DNA of 12,090 bases from Gammaproteobacteria bacterium (GCA_024511045.1 JANEMG010000034.1:1-12090), one strand, 5' to 3'; numbered from the stretch's first letter, positions 1-7,547 are shown. Made by a program: numbers and translations. Notes: a model not told the origin generated them from the letters alone.

Positions 1-76
1 TCTGCGCTATCGCACCCCGGATAAACAGTGCGGCCCTGGTCGCTACCGAGGACTAACCGCCTTCGCTTCGCTCTCC

Positions 77-1858
77 ATGGCGGTCAGCGCTATGATGCCT
101 CTTTACCGCTGTTTTCAACAATCCGGAATCAGCAAATTCCTGCTTGCATTTATTCTGCTGTCAATGTTGGGCGGCTGCGTCAAGGAACCGATAAAACCGC
201 CCGAGGATTTCAGGTTTGTTACGGTAAAAGCAGGCGATACGCTGGCCTCCCTGGCGCAGACCCATCTCGGTTCATCATCGCTGGCCTGGAGAATTGCCGA
301 ATTCAACGGCGTCTCGGAAATCACCCCGGGCGAAGAGTTGATCATCCCGGTGCATCCTTTCCGCCCCGGCGGATTGACTGCCGCCGGCCACCAACTGGTT
401 CCAGTGTTGAGCTATCATAATTTCACCAGCGGCATCAGCCGTCGCAAACTGACCGTCTCGGCCAGAGATTTCGATGCGCAGATGCGCTATTTGCAGGACC
501 ATGACTACCATGTGCTGGCATTGGACGAATTGCTGGAATACCTGCAATTCGGCCAGGTTCCAAGAAAGTCGGTACTGATCACGATGGATGACGGATGGAT
601 TTCCTGCTACAGCGTCGCCTATCCCATTCTGAAGAAATACGGATTCAACGCCGTGTTGTTCATACCCACCAACTATATCAAACCCAGAAGCAGCAGGACC
701 TTGAGCTGGGACCAGATCCGGGAAATGGTCAACGACAGCACCATCGATATCCAGTGCCACAGCAAATCCCACAAGGACCTGAATGCGATGAAAAGCGGCG
801 AGTCCTTCGCCGCCTATCTCGATTCAGTGAAAAATGAACTGCTCACTTCCAAAAAAATCATCTTCGAAGATCTGGGCAAACAGGCAACTTCCCTCGCCTA
901 TCCTTACGGCAACACCAACCCGGTGGTGATGGAAATTCTCAGGCAAAATGGTTATACCAGTGCTTTCACGGTAAAAAGGGCCGGCAATCCTTTCTACTTG
1001 CACAATTTGCGGCTGCACCGCTCGATGATCTACGGCACTTTTCGTCTGGACCGCTTCATCGACAATCTGGAAGTTTTTCAGGAGTACCCCCTGGAAAACC
1101 TGGAACCCATCGACACCATGACCTCCGTCAGCGAGATTTCCTATGGCAAGCCTTCCGAGTACGAAGCCAAAGGTCAATGGCGCACCGCATTGCTGGCCTG
1201 GAAATTGCGCCGTGACTGGCTGATCAGTCACCAGGACCCCGATACCATCGAGTATAAGCTGGCCAATATGACCGGCGCCGACGATTTGCTCAAAGAGGCC
1301 ACGCAAAAAGTCCGGGAACTCGAGGCAAAAATCCTGAGCTTCGCCGCAGGATTCTTCAGCAGCGCCAACAAGACGGACGACATCGGCCTTGCCCATCAAT
1401 TGCTGCTGCGCACGCTGCTCTATGATCCGTATCACCACTCCGCCCTGGAACAGCTGAAGAATGGCTGGTTCAATCAACAGCTTGTTTCCTACTGGGTCAG
1501 GAATGACGATACCTTGCAAAAAATAGCGCAGCACCTCTATCACGACAGTGGTAAAGCCGTGCTGATTCCCTTGTTCAACAAAGGCATCGAGCACGACAGC
1601 GACCTGCTTCCTGGCATGAAACTGCTGCTGCCTTCAGCTGTGGCGTTGCGCGACATCAAAGTGGACAGCAGTACACAATGTCATATCGTCCTGACCAAAC
1701 CGGCCCGGCAGCTCGCTGCCGACCTGTACAGTCAAGCCAATGAACTGTTCAACCGGGACAAGGTCAACGCAGCGATCAGCAAACTGCGCACCGCCATTTG
1801 TCTCGACCCCCATCACAGGCAGGCAAAAGAAATGCTGGAGATGCTGGAGCATTTGTAG
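77..1858 (+). CDS. LysM / polysaccharide deacetylase (NodB) / TPR-like lipoprotein
   Basis: Probable membrane-anchored carbohydrate-active protein that binds peptidoglycan or another glycan and may deacetylate it. Seen: a lipoprotein signal peptide ending in LGGC (Cys34). A LysM-like segment follows at about 46-92. A NodB-type domain spans about 108-340, with ITMDDG (Asp171, Asp172), HSKSH (His228, His232) and AYPYGN (274-279) as the metal-binding and catalytic motifs. Helical TPR-like stretches lie at about 360-460, a second LysM-like segment at about 470-522, and a TPR-like C-terminus at about 545-593. The start is uncertain. The frame is open to the left edge of the window, and ATGs at 77, 92 and 95 all lack a clear ribosome-binding site. 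The start at 92 or 95 would give a more usual short signal peptide. The gene converges on the outer-membrane protein gene at 2177-3172. The domain calls are family knowledge; the substrate is unknown. Confidence 0.8.
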   Translation: MAVSAMMPLYRCFQQSGISKFLLAFILLSMLGGCVKEPIKPPEDFRFVTVKAGDTLASLAQTHLGSSSLAWRIAEFNGVSEITPGEELIIPVHPFRPGGLTAAGHQLVPVLSYHNFTSGISRRKLTVSARDFDAQMRYLQDHDYHVLALDELLEYLQFGQVPRKSVLITMDDGWISCYSVAYPILKKYGFNAVLFIPTNYIKPRSSRTLSWDQIREMVNDSTIDIQCHSKSHKDLNAMKSGESFAAYLDSVKNELLTSKKIIFEDLGKQATSLAYPYGNTNPVVMEILRQNGYTSAFTVKRAGNPFYLHNLRLHRSMIYGTFRLDRFIDNLEVFQEYPLENLEPIDTMTSVSEISYGKPSEYEAKGQWRTALLAWKLRRDWLISHQDPDTIEYKLANMTGADDLLKEATQKVRELEAKILSFAAGFFSSANKTDDIGLAHQLLLRTLLYDPYHHSALEQLKNGWFNQQLVSYWVRNDDTLQKIAQHLYHDSGKAVLIPLFNKGIEHDSDLLPGMKLLLPSAVALRDIKVDSSTQCHIVLTKPARQLAADLYSQANELFNRDKVNAAISKLRTAICLDPHHRQAKEMLEMLEHL

Positions 1859-2176
1859 CTGGCCAGTTTGCCAAAGTGCCGCGGCCTACAATTCCCGATA
1901 TGGATTACCGCTTCGAGCGTAACAGGATAAAATCACTCTTCCCTGTCCATCTTTCGTGATACGGCATCTCGAAACCGGCCTGTGAATTTTCCAGAAAATT
2001 GCTGCCGCGCAGAAGCAGCTGAACCAGATCGTCATCTGCATCGTTATTTTCTCCGGCACCAATGATGGCATGGTCGTTTTAAATGCACCGGCACAACTGC
2101 CTGACCTGGCCAAGTCAGGCTGCTCCATGAAAAGCTGGCTTTACACCTGTATTATTGGTTTTATTGTCAGGATTTT
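1859..2176. other. Convergent intergenic region
   Basis: This stretch lies between the 3' ends of two converging genes. It holds the possible gene remnant at 1905-2128 and a 7-bp stem hairpin at 2099-2120 (GCCTGAC / GTCAGGC). The hairpin has no T-run on either side, so it is a weak candidate for a bidirectional terminator. I see no other feature. Confidence 0.5.
1905..2128 (-). pseudogene. Possible small frameshifted gene or gene remnant
   Basis: An unrecognised, weakly supported coding trace. On the minus strand, 1905-2078 is open for 57 codons and ends at TAA (1905-1907). It reads as a plausible acidic peptide containing IGAGENNDADDDLVQLLLRG and ending in FILLRSKR, but it has a stop directly upstream and no good start. 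The adjacent frame runs from an ATG at 2128 and reads MEQPDLARSGSCAGAFK up to the same place. Restoring one A in the AAAA run at about 2077-2082 would join the two into one peptide of about 74 residues. This suggests a decayed gene or a sequencing slip in a homopolymer. No ribosome-binding site is evident upstream of 2128. It could also be chance open frame. Confidence 0.28.
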
Positions 2177-3172
2177 CTACAATTCGACCCGAAAATTGAC
2201 CGATCCACTAAGCAAATCATATTGTTGATCGGTAAGATCGGTTTCAACCTTTGCGCCGACATAGAATCCTGATGTGACAGGGTAGTCGATACCAGCGCGA
2301 AAATAAAGGGCGCCGTCATGAACGACACCTCCCAGGCCAATGGCTTCCTGGTCGACATATTCATACAGCAAACCGGTGTAGGCAATCAAATGATTGGCGA
2401 ATTGATAACCGATTTCCGCATCGCCTATGCCCATAACTTCATCATAGCCAGTATCAGCTACCAGCAGTGTATCGTTGCTATGGGTATAGCGTATGCCTAC
2501 TCGGGCCTTGAGCAAAAAGGAATCAATGACCTTATAGGCATTGACATTGGCTTCCACATCGTAATCATGCACGCGTCCTTTGTTGCCGGCGGCATTGACA
2601 TGGTTATAGCTATAGCCCGCCAACGCCGAGGCAAACAAAAAATCATTGATCTGGTAGGCGGCATAGGGGGTCAAACCGACCGTATGCGACCTGCCATCCT
2701 GGTAGAAACTGGTCTCTGTTGTCGCATAGGCATAGGTCAATGCATAACCGATCATCCAGTCGCCAATATTCTTGCCCGCGCCTCCGACAAATTGAAAAAT
2801 ATCATTGTCGAAGTGCCCCAGAGTTTTGTCATCAGTCCCCAACCCCGAATAGCTGAGCATACCCCAGGCTGAATCGAGAAAAGACTTATCGACATCCATC
2901 GAGTCAGCCATTCTGTTTCCCATGGAGGCACTTTTACCGGGCAACATGTGTCTGCTGGATAACTCGCGATAGATCTGATTGTTGACGGCGTTATTCGTCA
3001 CCCTTCTTATCTGCCGATTCTGCACTGCTGTAAATTGCGCTCTATTATCTTGCACTGTTCTGCATTCATCATCCTGACAATCCCCAGGATTTGTCAGCAG
3101 CTCTGCAGCCGCACCACTACTGTAAGACAATGCCAGAAAAGTTAAAAACGTAACTACCCATCGTTTGTTCAT
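2177..3172 (-). CDS. Autotransporter-type outer-membrane beta-barrel protein
   Basis: Predicted outer-membrane protein of 331 residues. Seen: an N-terminal signal peptide (MNKRWVVTFLTFLALSYSSG, then AAA) with likely cleavage after residue 22-23, and then a short linker with a CxxxxC pair (Cys32, Cys37). From about residue 105 to the end there are alternating amphipathic strands rich in Tyr, Gly and Ala, such as WMIGYALTYAYA and FLFASALAGYSYN. This is typical of autotransporter beta-domains. The region before the barrel is only about 80 residues, so no real passenger domain is present. The last residues are NFRVEL rather than the usual terminal Phe or Trp. I chose ATG 3172 because the signal peptide starts there; the longer frame to 3208 would need a TTG start and an unlikely leader. 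Function unknown: possibly a porin-like or surface protein. Confidence 0.72.
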   Translation of the reverse strand: MNKRWVVTFLTFLALSYSSGAAAELLTNPGDCQDDECRTVQDNRAQFTAVQNRQIRRVTNNAVNNQIYRELSSRHMLPGKSASMGNRMADSMDVDKSFLDSAWGMLSYSGLGTDDKTLGHFDNDIFQFVGGAGKNIGDWMIGYALTYAYATTETSFYQDGRSHTVGLTPYAAYQINDFLFASALAGYSYNHVNAAGNKGRVHDYDVEANVNAYKVIDSFLLKARVGIRYTHSNDTLLVADTGYDEVMGIGDAEIGYQFANHLIAYTGLLYEYVDQEAIGLGGVVHDGALYFRAGIDYPVTSGFYVGAKVETDLTDQQYDLLSGSVNFRVEL

Positions 3173-3485
3173 CGGCTCTGCACCTTTGAAGTCATCGAAA
3201 CAAAACAAATCGTTTCCTGATTACGTATGACCCTCTTTGCTGAAACCCTATCATTCTTGTCATTTCGACGAGAGGAGGGATCTTGTTGAGCGTTGGCACA
3301 ATGCCATGGTACCCAGTATTTCATTTAGCTTAATTATGACGCTTCATTAGTCTTCCCGACATCAGTGCAACACCTGTTTTATAGTGATAAGCATAGAATG
3401 ACAGTTATGACTCGACATTGATTGAACGCTGTTTTCTACTTTGGGAAATGGCCGAAGCTTGTGGGTAATCAGAAATACTTTTATA

Positions 3486-3493
3486 TTGATAAG
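3486..3493. repeat. Left target-site duplication of MITE copy 1
   Basis: TTGATAAG, identical to 3638-3645 and directly abutting the element on both sides. A perfect 8-bp duplication is the mark of a staggered-cut transposition event. Confidence 0.85.
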
Positions 3494-3637
3494 GTTACTA
3501 CTCGGGCCCCTATGGGTGCTCTGTTCCGGAAGACAACATGAATACGTCCCTGTAGGCTTGGCTTTGGCGTCCCTGCCAAAGACACTTCCTCCACAGACCA
3601 CCTACAGGGGCTTCTTCCCGTTGGGGTGAGAGTTTAC
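3494..3637. mobile_element. MITE-like element, copy 1 (144 bp)
   Basis: A short non-coding mobile element. It is about 85% identical by eye to 11323-11465. It is flanked exactly by the 8-bp direct repeat TTGATAAG at 3486-3493 and 3638-3645, which is a target-site duplication and shows that it transposed here. Its ends are GTTACTACTC and, read inward from the other side, GTAAACTCTC. These are degenerate compared with copy 2, so this copy looks older. It carries an internal hairpin, CTTTGGC (3562-3568) with GCCAAAG (3575-3581), and longer nested inverted arms around CCCCTATGGG and CCTACAGGGG. There is no credible ORF inside, so it must rely on a transposase encoded elsewhere. Confidence 0.85.
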
Positions 3638-3645
3638 TTGATAAG
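3638..3645. repeat. Right target-site duplication of MITE copy 1
   Basis: TTGATAAG, the right-hand partner of the copy at 3486-3493. Confidence 0.85.
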
Positions 3646-3731
3646 TTCCATTCTAATCCCCGGACCCATTGCTGACAACAGCATTGTTGCACCAAACGGC
3701 AGCTAATCTTGTTTATTTTCATCTAAAGTCA

Positions 3732-4421
3732 TCAATGCAAACTTGCCAGCTTGGCTCTCAGTCTGTAGGCATGCGCATTGCTGACAGTGCGCCTGACCAG
3801 AATATCCAGGGGACTGACTGTTTTGCCGTAATAGGCTTTGTTCAAACTGCCCCGCGGTTCGATGATCGATCCTTCGACAGTCAGTCCGCCGAAAACACCC
3901 TTGCTGCGGCTGAATTGCAGGATATCCACCGTTGCCGCCTGCGCACCGGCACCTACCGGTCCTGCCGCGACACTCATATCGGCGCCCAACTGCGCCTTGG
4001 TCGTCAACATCGCATCCATTCCCCGCTGGGTCATCACCAACAGGATCACTTCCGCCGCTTCACCGCCAATCTGCAGCCCGAATGTCACCGAACCCATGCT
4101 GTAGAATGCCGGACAGCTCCATTCATCGATTGCTGAATAGCTCCAACCAGTGCTGGCTTCGCGTCTCAACAAAACCCCGGTACCGCCGGAACCGCCAAAA
4201 ATAAAACCTGCCTTCAACACGGTAGGAATAATCAGTATTCCCTTGGCTCGCCGAACGTGTTTTCGAAACCATTGCATATTCGGATCATTGGCGAAATTCG
4301 TCAATGTCTTGAGACTGTTGTCGACATAGCCATAGGCGTCGGACCTTTTATCGGCGGCGCTTGGCAATGACACAGCGAACAACACTGCCAATATAATCAT
4401 GTGCACAGCTATTTTTCTCAT
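3732..4421 (-). CDS. Secreted SYLF-domain (Ysc84-like) lipid-binding protein
   Basis: A 229-residue protein with a signal peptide (MRKIAVHMIILAVLFAVSLP, cleavage near SA-AD at about 22-23) followed by a SYLF/Ysc84 domain over most of the rest. Recognisable family blocks include AKGILIIPTVLKAGFIFGG, the Gly-rich GGTGVLLRR, PAFYSMGSVTFGLQIG, the LLVMTQRGMDAML helix, the GADMSVAAGPVGAGAQA block and SRSKGVFGGLTVEGSII. Family members bind phosphoinositides or other membrane lipids. In bacteria they are usually periplasmic or envelope-associated and of unknown role. I chose ATG 4421 because GAGG lies 6 nt upstream and the signal peptide begins there; the longer frame to 4457 would need a GTG start next to the pmo terminator. 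The gene is 118 bp downstream of pmoB on the same strand, just past the terminator. No separate promoter is clear, so low-level readthrough from pmoCAB is possible. Confidence 0.85.
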   Translation of the reverse strand: MRKIAVHMIILAVLFAVSLPSAADKRSDAYGYVDNSLKTLTNFANDPNMQWFRKHVRRAKGILIIPTVLKAGFIFGGSGGTGVLLRREASTGWSYSAIDEWSCPAFYSMGSVTFGLQIGGEAAEVILLVMTQRGMDAMLTTKAQLGADMSVAAGPVGAGAQAATVDILQFSRSKGVFGGLTVEGSIIEPRGSLNKAYYGKTVSPLDILVRRTVSNAHAYRLRAKLASLH

Positions 4422-4461
4422 CGGATTCCTCATCAAAGCAATTGATATAAATTTCACCCAT

Positions 4462-4494
4462 AAAAAAACCCCCGCTGAACAATCAACGGGGGTT
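4462..4494 (-). terminator. Rho-independent terminator of pmoCAB
   Basis: On the minus strand this reads as an 8-bp stem AACCCCCG / CGGGGGTT (4487-4494 with 4467-4474) around a 12-nt loop. It is followed by a run of seven T (4462-4468, the first two also paired in the stem). It lies about 45 bp after the pmoB stop codon and in the right orientation to end the pmo transcript. Confidence 0.9.
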
Positions 4495-4539
4495 CTTCAA
4501 TCCCACTTACAGACTTATAAAAACCTGCAAGCTAATTCA

Positions 4540-5784
4540 TTAGATGAATACTGGGATCAGAGGTGCGTCTACCATAACCATCTGGCGGCCGCCGTTCTCA
4601 TCGAAGAAGAACAACAGACCAGCAAAACGGCTGTCTGGATCGTAGATCAGATCAGACAAACGGTAAACTTCCCAAGCAGCATCAGAAGCGGTAACTTCGA
4701 TAGTTCTTGTTTCACCTGGCTGGAGCGGGCTGTTATCGCTAACAGACAGACCAGCGTCGGCCAACAAGTCAGCCGGGTAACCTGAATCGTCCTGATACAC
4801 TTCAGGATCCAGGAAACGGACAGAAGCCGTGTTGAACTCACCCAAACGAACGGCGACATCGCCATTGTTTGTGACGGTTAGGGTCATCTGCATGGCACGA
4901 CCCGGTACACGGTAGCTGGCTTCTTCAACTTTCACGTCGACAAATGCTTCAGGCATTTCCAGAGGAACCATGCCTCTCATCAAACCAGCCTGCAACGGAG
5001 TCGTTACAGGATATTTGCTGTTTGCCTGACCCATGCCCAACAGTACGATACCGATGGTACCGACAAAGAAAATAATCGCTACTTTCTTGTCTGTATCGGT
5101 TACCAGACCATCGAGTTTGCCGGCATTGACCGCCAGTGCACGTGGAACGAAGACCGGACGACGTATCCAGTAGACAACCCAGGCGACACCGATCAAGTAC
5201 CACAGACCATGCCAGAAATAGACGTTTGACAGGCCCCATGTTTCCAGGTCGAGATTCTCACCGGTCAATGTGGTCAATTCATTTCTGAAGGAACCCATGG
5301 TGCCAGTGATCGTGACGAATTTACCCGGGCCGATGATCGGACCACCGCCTTCGACATTCATCATGGTATGTACATGCCACTCGCCAGGACGACGGGCTTT
5401 CAGCAACACTCTGAACGAATAGGTTTCGCCCAGTTCCAGAGATACGGAACGAGGAACCAGTTGGTCACCAATCCAGGAGCCTGCACGAATGAATACAGGA
5501 CCGGGAATACCAATGTTCAGGAATGTTACTTCAGGTTTGTCGACAGTTTCAGGCCAACCCGCGAAGACATGGAATTTACCAGAAATTTCCATGGTTTCGT
5601 TGACCGCAACTTTAGGCTTGGACCAGTTCAGGTCGAACCAGTGAATGGTACGCATACGCATGAAAGCAGCCTGAGACTTCTCACCATGCGCTGATGCTGT
5701 TGGTGTATATAGCATCGCTGCTGACAAAGTCATCAGCAGTGCGACAAAGGATAATTTAGCCACTTTGTCTTTTATTGTTTTCAT
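4540..5784 (-). CDS. pmoB: Particulate methane monooxygenase subunit B
   Basis: Copper-binding subunit of pMMO, the membrane enzyme that converts methane, O2 and two electrons to methanol. The 414 residues match the family length exactly. Seen: a signal peptide of 32 residues, so mature PmoB begins at His33 (HGEKSQ). The copper-site histidines His33, His137 and His139 (EWHVH) are present, as are His48 (RTIHW) and His72 of the second site known in Methylococcus capsulatus. Two cupredoxin-like periplasmic domains flank two membrane helices at about 188-208 and 232-253. I chose ATG 5784 because AGGAGGA (5788-5794) lies 3 nt upstream and the signal peptide starts there; the frame stays open to 5886 but that extension is not protein-like. 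It is the last gene of pmoCAB and is followed by a strong terminator. The related ammonia monooxygenase AmoB is less likely given the overall sequence. Confidence 0.97.
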   Translation of the reverse strand: MKTIKDKVAKLSFVALLMTLSAAMLYTPTASAHGEKSQAAFMRMRTIHWFDLNWSKPKVAVNETMEISGKFHVFAGWPETVDKPEVTFLNIGIPGPVFIRAGSWIGDQLVPRSVSLELGETYSFRVLLKARRPGEWHVHTMMNVEGGGPIIGPGKFVTITGTMGSFRNELTTLTGENLDLETWGLSNVYFWHGLWYLIGVAWVVYWIRRPVFVPRALAVNAGKLDGLVTDTDKKVAIIFFVGTIGIVLLGMGQANSKYPVTTPLQAGLMRGMVPLEMPEAFVDVKVEEASYRVPGRAMQMTLTVTNNGDVAVRLGEFNTASVRFLDPEVYQDDSGYPADLLADAGLSVSDNSPLQPGETRTIEVTASDAAWEVYRLSDLIYDPDSRFAGLLFFFDENGGRQMVMVDAPLIPVFI

Positions 5785-5787
5785 ATA

Positions 5788-5806
5788 TCCTCCTCTATAA
5801 TTAGAG
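5788..5806 (-). promoter_or_regulatory. pmoB ribosome-binding site with small overlapping hairpin
   Basis: On the minus strand AGGAGGA (5794-5788) precedes the pmoB ATG and fixes the start. Directly upstream is a short stem CTCTA / TAGAG (5802-5806 with 5793-5797, 4-nt loop) that overlaps the first bases of the ribosome-binding site. It could modulate translation slightly, but the stem is only 5 bp and AT-rich. Confidence 0.5.
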
Positions 5807-5886
5807 AATTGCTGTTCTGAATCGGTACAGTCATTGTCATTTCGACCAAAAACCATACAATTAAGGTTAGTTTTGATAACGGCCAA

Positions 5887-6630
5887 TCAAGTAGACTGTA
5901 CGAAACGAGTCTGAGAGAACCAGTTACCGAAGAAGTGCCACAGGAAGTAGATCAGGATAGACACGAAAGCAGAGAAGAAAGCCGATACAGGAGCAACGTC
6001 CTTACCGAAAGTTCTCAGTGTGCCTTTTTCTACCATTCTGATGTACTCAGGTGTGCCAGTTCTTACATAGTGATAACCTTGCAGATCAGCCAGGGTGAAC
6101 ATCATGCCGTTGTATTCGATGGGAATATGGAACGGAGCGATGATCGGCCAGTTGCCCGGGTAGAACACCAAGCCCCATGCCATACCACCGAGGACGGCAG
6201 TCAGTGTGAAGCTGTTGGACAGCATCAGGATGACGTCCAGCAGAATTGCACCCGGCATCAGGTTTGAAGGGAAACAGAAATTCACTGGGAAATATGTCCA
6301 GCCCCAGAAGTTCAGATATCTGTTGATCCACTCACCCAACAGCAATCCTAATACGCAGATTGTTGCGCCGAAGGGCAGACGATAACGCGCCCACAGGCAG
6401 GCCTGCACAGCGGCAGGGAACGTGATGGATACGATTGGCGCCACTGTCACCCAGAGACGTCTGTCTTTCCAGTCGGTCCAGAAATCCCAGTCACCGCCGG
6501 TCAACATATAATGAATGTGGTATCCACCAATCAATACCATGAATACAGTCCAGAGAATCAAGTAGTCAAACGTACGGGAAACCTTGACGGCTTCTGCACG
6601 AGATCGTACTGCTGATTGAGATGCGCTCAT
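5887..6630 (-). CDS. pmoA: Particulate methane monooxygenase subunit A
   Basis: Integral membrane subunit of pMMO, the standard marker gene of methanotrophs. It has 247 residues, the usual length for type I methanotrophs. Seen: the GGDWDFW block targeted by general pmoA primers at about 45-51, FPAAVQACLWARYRLPFGA, GEWINRYLNFWGWTYFP, and the highly conserved C-terminal stretch from VRTGTPEYIRMVEKGTLRTF through FFSAF. There are about seven hydrophobic membrane segments. Start ATG 6630 is supported by AGGAGGT at 6638-6644. The gene lies 153 bp downstream of pmoC and 102 bp upstream of pmoB. The sequence resembles PmoA of Methylobacter/Methylomicrobium-type organisms more than PmoA of type II methanotrophs or AmoA of ammonia oxidisers; this rests on memory, not on a search. 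Confidence 0.97.
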   Translation of the reverse strand: MSASQSAVRSRAEAVKVSRTFDYLILWTVFMVLIGGYHIHYMLTGGDWDFWTDWKDRRLWVTVAPIVSITFPAAVQACLWARYRLPFGATICVLGLLLGEWINRYLNFWGWTYFPVNFCFPSNLMPGAILLDVILMLSNSFTLTAVLGGMAWGLVFYPGNWPIIAPFHIPIEYNGMMFTLADLQGYHYVRTGTPEYIRMVEKGTLRTFGKDVAPVSAFFSAFVSILIYFLWHFFGNWFSQTRFVQST

Positions 6631-6637
6631 TTAGCTT

Positions 6638-6644
6638 ACCTCCT
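6638..6644 (-). promoter_or_regulatory. pmoA ribosome-binding site
   Basis: AGGAGGT on the minus strand, 7 nt before the pmoA ATG: a full anti-Shine-Dalgarno match that supports high translation. Confidence 0.85.
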
Positions 6645-6704
6645 AAAAATTAAAAGAATTATTTTTGTTTTTATTACTCGGCCGTGGCGATTCTGCTTTT
6701 ATCC

Positions 6705-6736
6705 GCCGCCCGTTCTGTATAGCATGAACGAGCGGC
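6705..6736 (-). promoter_or_regulatory. Hairpin in the pmoC-pmoA spacer
   Basis: GCCGC-C-CGTTC pairs with GAACG-A-GCGGC around a 10-nt loop, giving ten base pairs with one mismatch. It lies within the 153-bp spacer, about 47 bp past the pmoC stop on the transcribed strand. No T-run follows, so it is not a classical terminator. A hairpin here could protect the pmoC 3' end or act as a processing site, allowing pmoC transcript levels to differ from pmoAB. That role is inferred. Confidence 0.55.
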
Positions 6737-6783
6737 GAACAAATAGGAGATTAGCTTTGGCTTTGCAATATTGCCCGGTTTAT

Positions 6784-7536
6784 TTATACCAGGTCTTTTT
6801 TCAACAGCTTTCCAATAGCATCTACTTCGCTGTTAACAATACCCAGTACAGCCAAGGCAGACCATCCGAAGAAGACGAAGCCATAGTGCAAAGGTGCAAC
6901 GAACAGCTCTTCCATGAACCAGAAAGTGTGACCCCATTCATTCAGGCCAACGTTTGGCAGAATCATGAAAGGTCCGATTACAGCAACCATATACATCAGG
7001 TGCAAGCCCTGCTGGTAGTATGGCAATCTTGTTTTAGCATATAAGAATGCAGCAACACCAGTGATGATGTAGATTGGATAGCTCAGGTAGAACTCGATGA
7101 TGTGGCTTGGTGTGAAGTCTGTATCACGAACAATTGTCTGATGCCATGTGCCATCCTGTTCGGTGAAGTAAGAACCACCCCAGTACAAAGCCCAACCATA
7201 GCAGCTCAACCAGATCCAATGGGTGAAATGTCTTCTCAGCTCTTCACGCGGAGTGATCGACATAACGTTGCGATCGCGGGTTTTCCAGATAACGCCCCAC
7301 AAGACGGAAGCGACCAGGATTTCCAGAACGATCTCGATATACAGGAAGTTCATCCAGTAGATTTCGAACTCAGGTGCGAATGAATCCAGTCCGGCAGACC
7401 AGCCATATACACCTTCATACCAACGTACCCATACATAGAAAACCAGATACAGGCCCAATCCTGCAAACAGGTTTCTTTTATTCAATAGTGGTGCCTCTGC
7501 AGCATCAGCCTTAACTGACTCAGTTGTAGCAGCCAT
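6784..7536 (-). CDS. pmoC: Particulate methane monooxygenase subunit C
   Basis: Membrane subunit of pMMO that carries the CuC and CuD copper sites. 250 residues. Seen: the D-x3-H-x12-H motif as Asp128, His132 and His145, and the second set Asn199, His203 and His217. These keep the same spacing as Asp156/His160/His173 and Asn227/His231/His245 in Methylococcus capsulatus numbering (constant offset of 28). There are about six hydrophobic membrane helices and the conserved DTDFTPSHIIEFY block. Start ATG 7536 is preceded by AGGAGGT at 7541-7547. It is the first gene of the pmoCAB operon, reading leftwards, with a candidate sigma70 promoter about 130 bp upstream. All known ligands are present, so the subunit looks functional. 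Confidence 0.97.
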   Translation of the reverse strand: MAATTESVKADAAEAPLLNKRNLFAGLGLYLVFYVWVRWYEGVYGWSAGLDSFAPEFEIYWMNFLYIEIVLEILVASVLWGVIWKTRDRNVMSITPREELRRHFTHWIWLSCYGWALYWGGSYFTEQDGTWHQTIVRDTDFTPSHIIEFYLSYPIYIITGVAAFLYAKTRLPYYQQGLHLMYMVAVIGPFMILPNVGLNEWGHTFWFMEELFVAPLHYGFVFFGWSALAVLGIVNSEVDAIGKLLKKDLV

Positions 7537-7540
7537 CTTG

Positions 7541-7547
7541 ACCTCCT
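7541..7547 (-). promoter_or_regulatory. pmoC ribosome-binding site
   Basis: AGGAGGT on the minus strand, 4 nt before the pmoC ATG, which fixes the start. Confidence 0.85.

Larger units (their letters stand above)
3173..3731. other. Intergenic region containing mobile element copy 1
   Basis: This stretch lies upstream of the outer-membrane protein gene and downstream of the SYLF gene, both on the minus strand. It contains the 144-bp element at 3494-3637 with its 8-bp flanking repeats. Between 3173 and 3485 the DNA is AT-rich and should hold the promoter of the outer-membrane gene, but no convincing -35/-10 pair stands out. A small hairpin TGCTG-acaa-CAGCA near 3669-3682 is the only terminator-like structure after the SYLF gene, and it lacks a T-run. 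Confidence 0.5.

Noticed and set aside
824..1594. 256-codon open frame on the minus strand
   Set aside because: Antisense shadow of the deacetylase lipoprotein gene, with no recognisable domain or ribosome-binding site.
2318..2872. 184-codon open frame on the plus strand
   Set aside because: Antisense shadow of the outer-membrane barrel gene; the repeated small and aliphatic residues come from the reverse of barrel strands.
3441..3629. Short ORF running through MITE copy 1
   Set aside because: It is not preserved in the second copy and has no ribosome-binding site, so the element is best seen as non-coding.
3494..3637. Possibility that the hairpin-rich repeats are integron attC sites
   Set aside because: No core-site boxes or cassette structure are seen, and the exact 8-bp flanking duplications point to transposition.
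3257..5846. 13-bp sequence TTGTCATTTCGAC present at 3257-3269 and again at 5834-5846
   Set aside because: The match does not extend beyond 13 bp and neither site shows inverted arms or flanking duplications; it may be chance.
4540..7536. Possibility that the operon encodes ammonia monooxygenase (amoCAB)
   Set aside because: Length, ligand positions and the PmoA C-terminal blocks fit type I methanotroph pMMO. AmoA of ammonia oxidisers is related, so a phylogeny would settle it formally.
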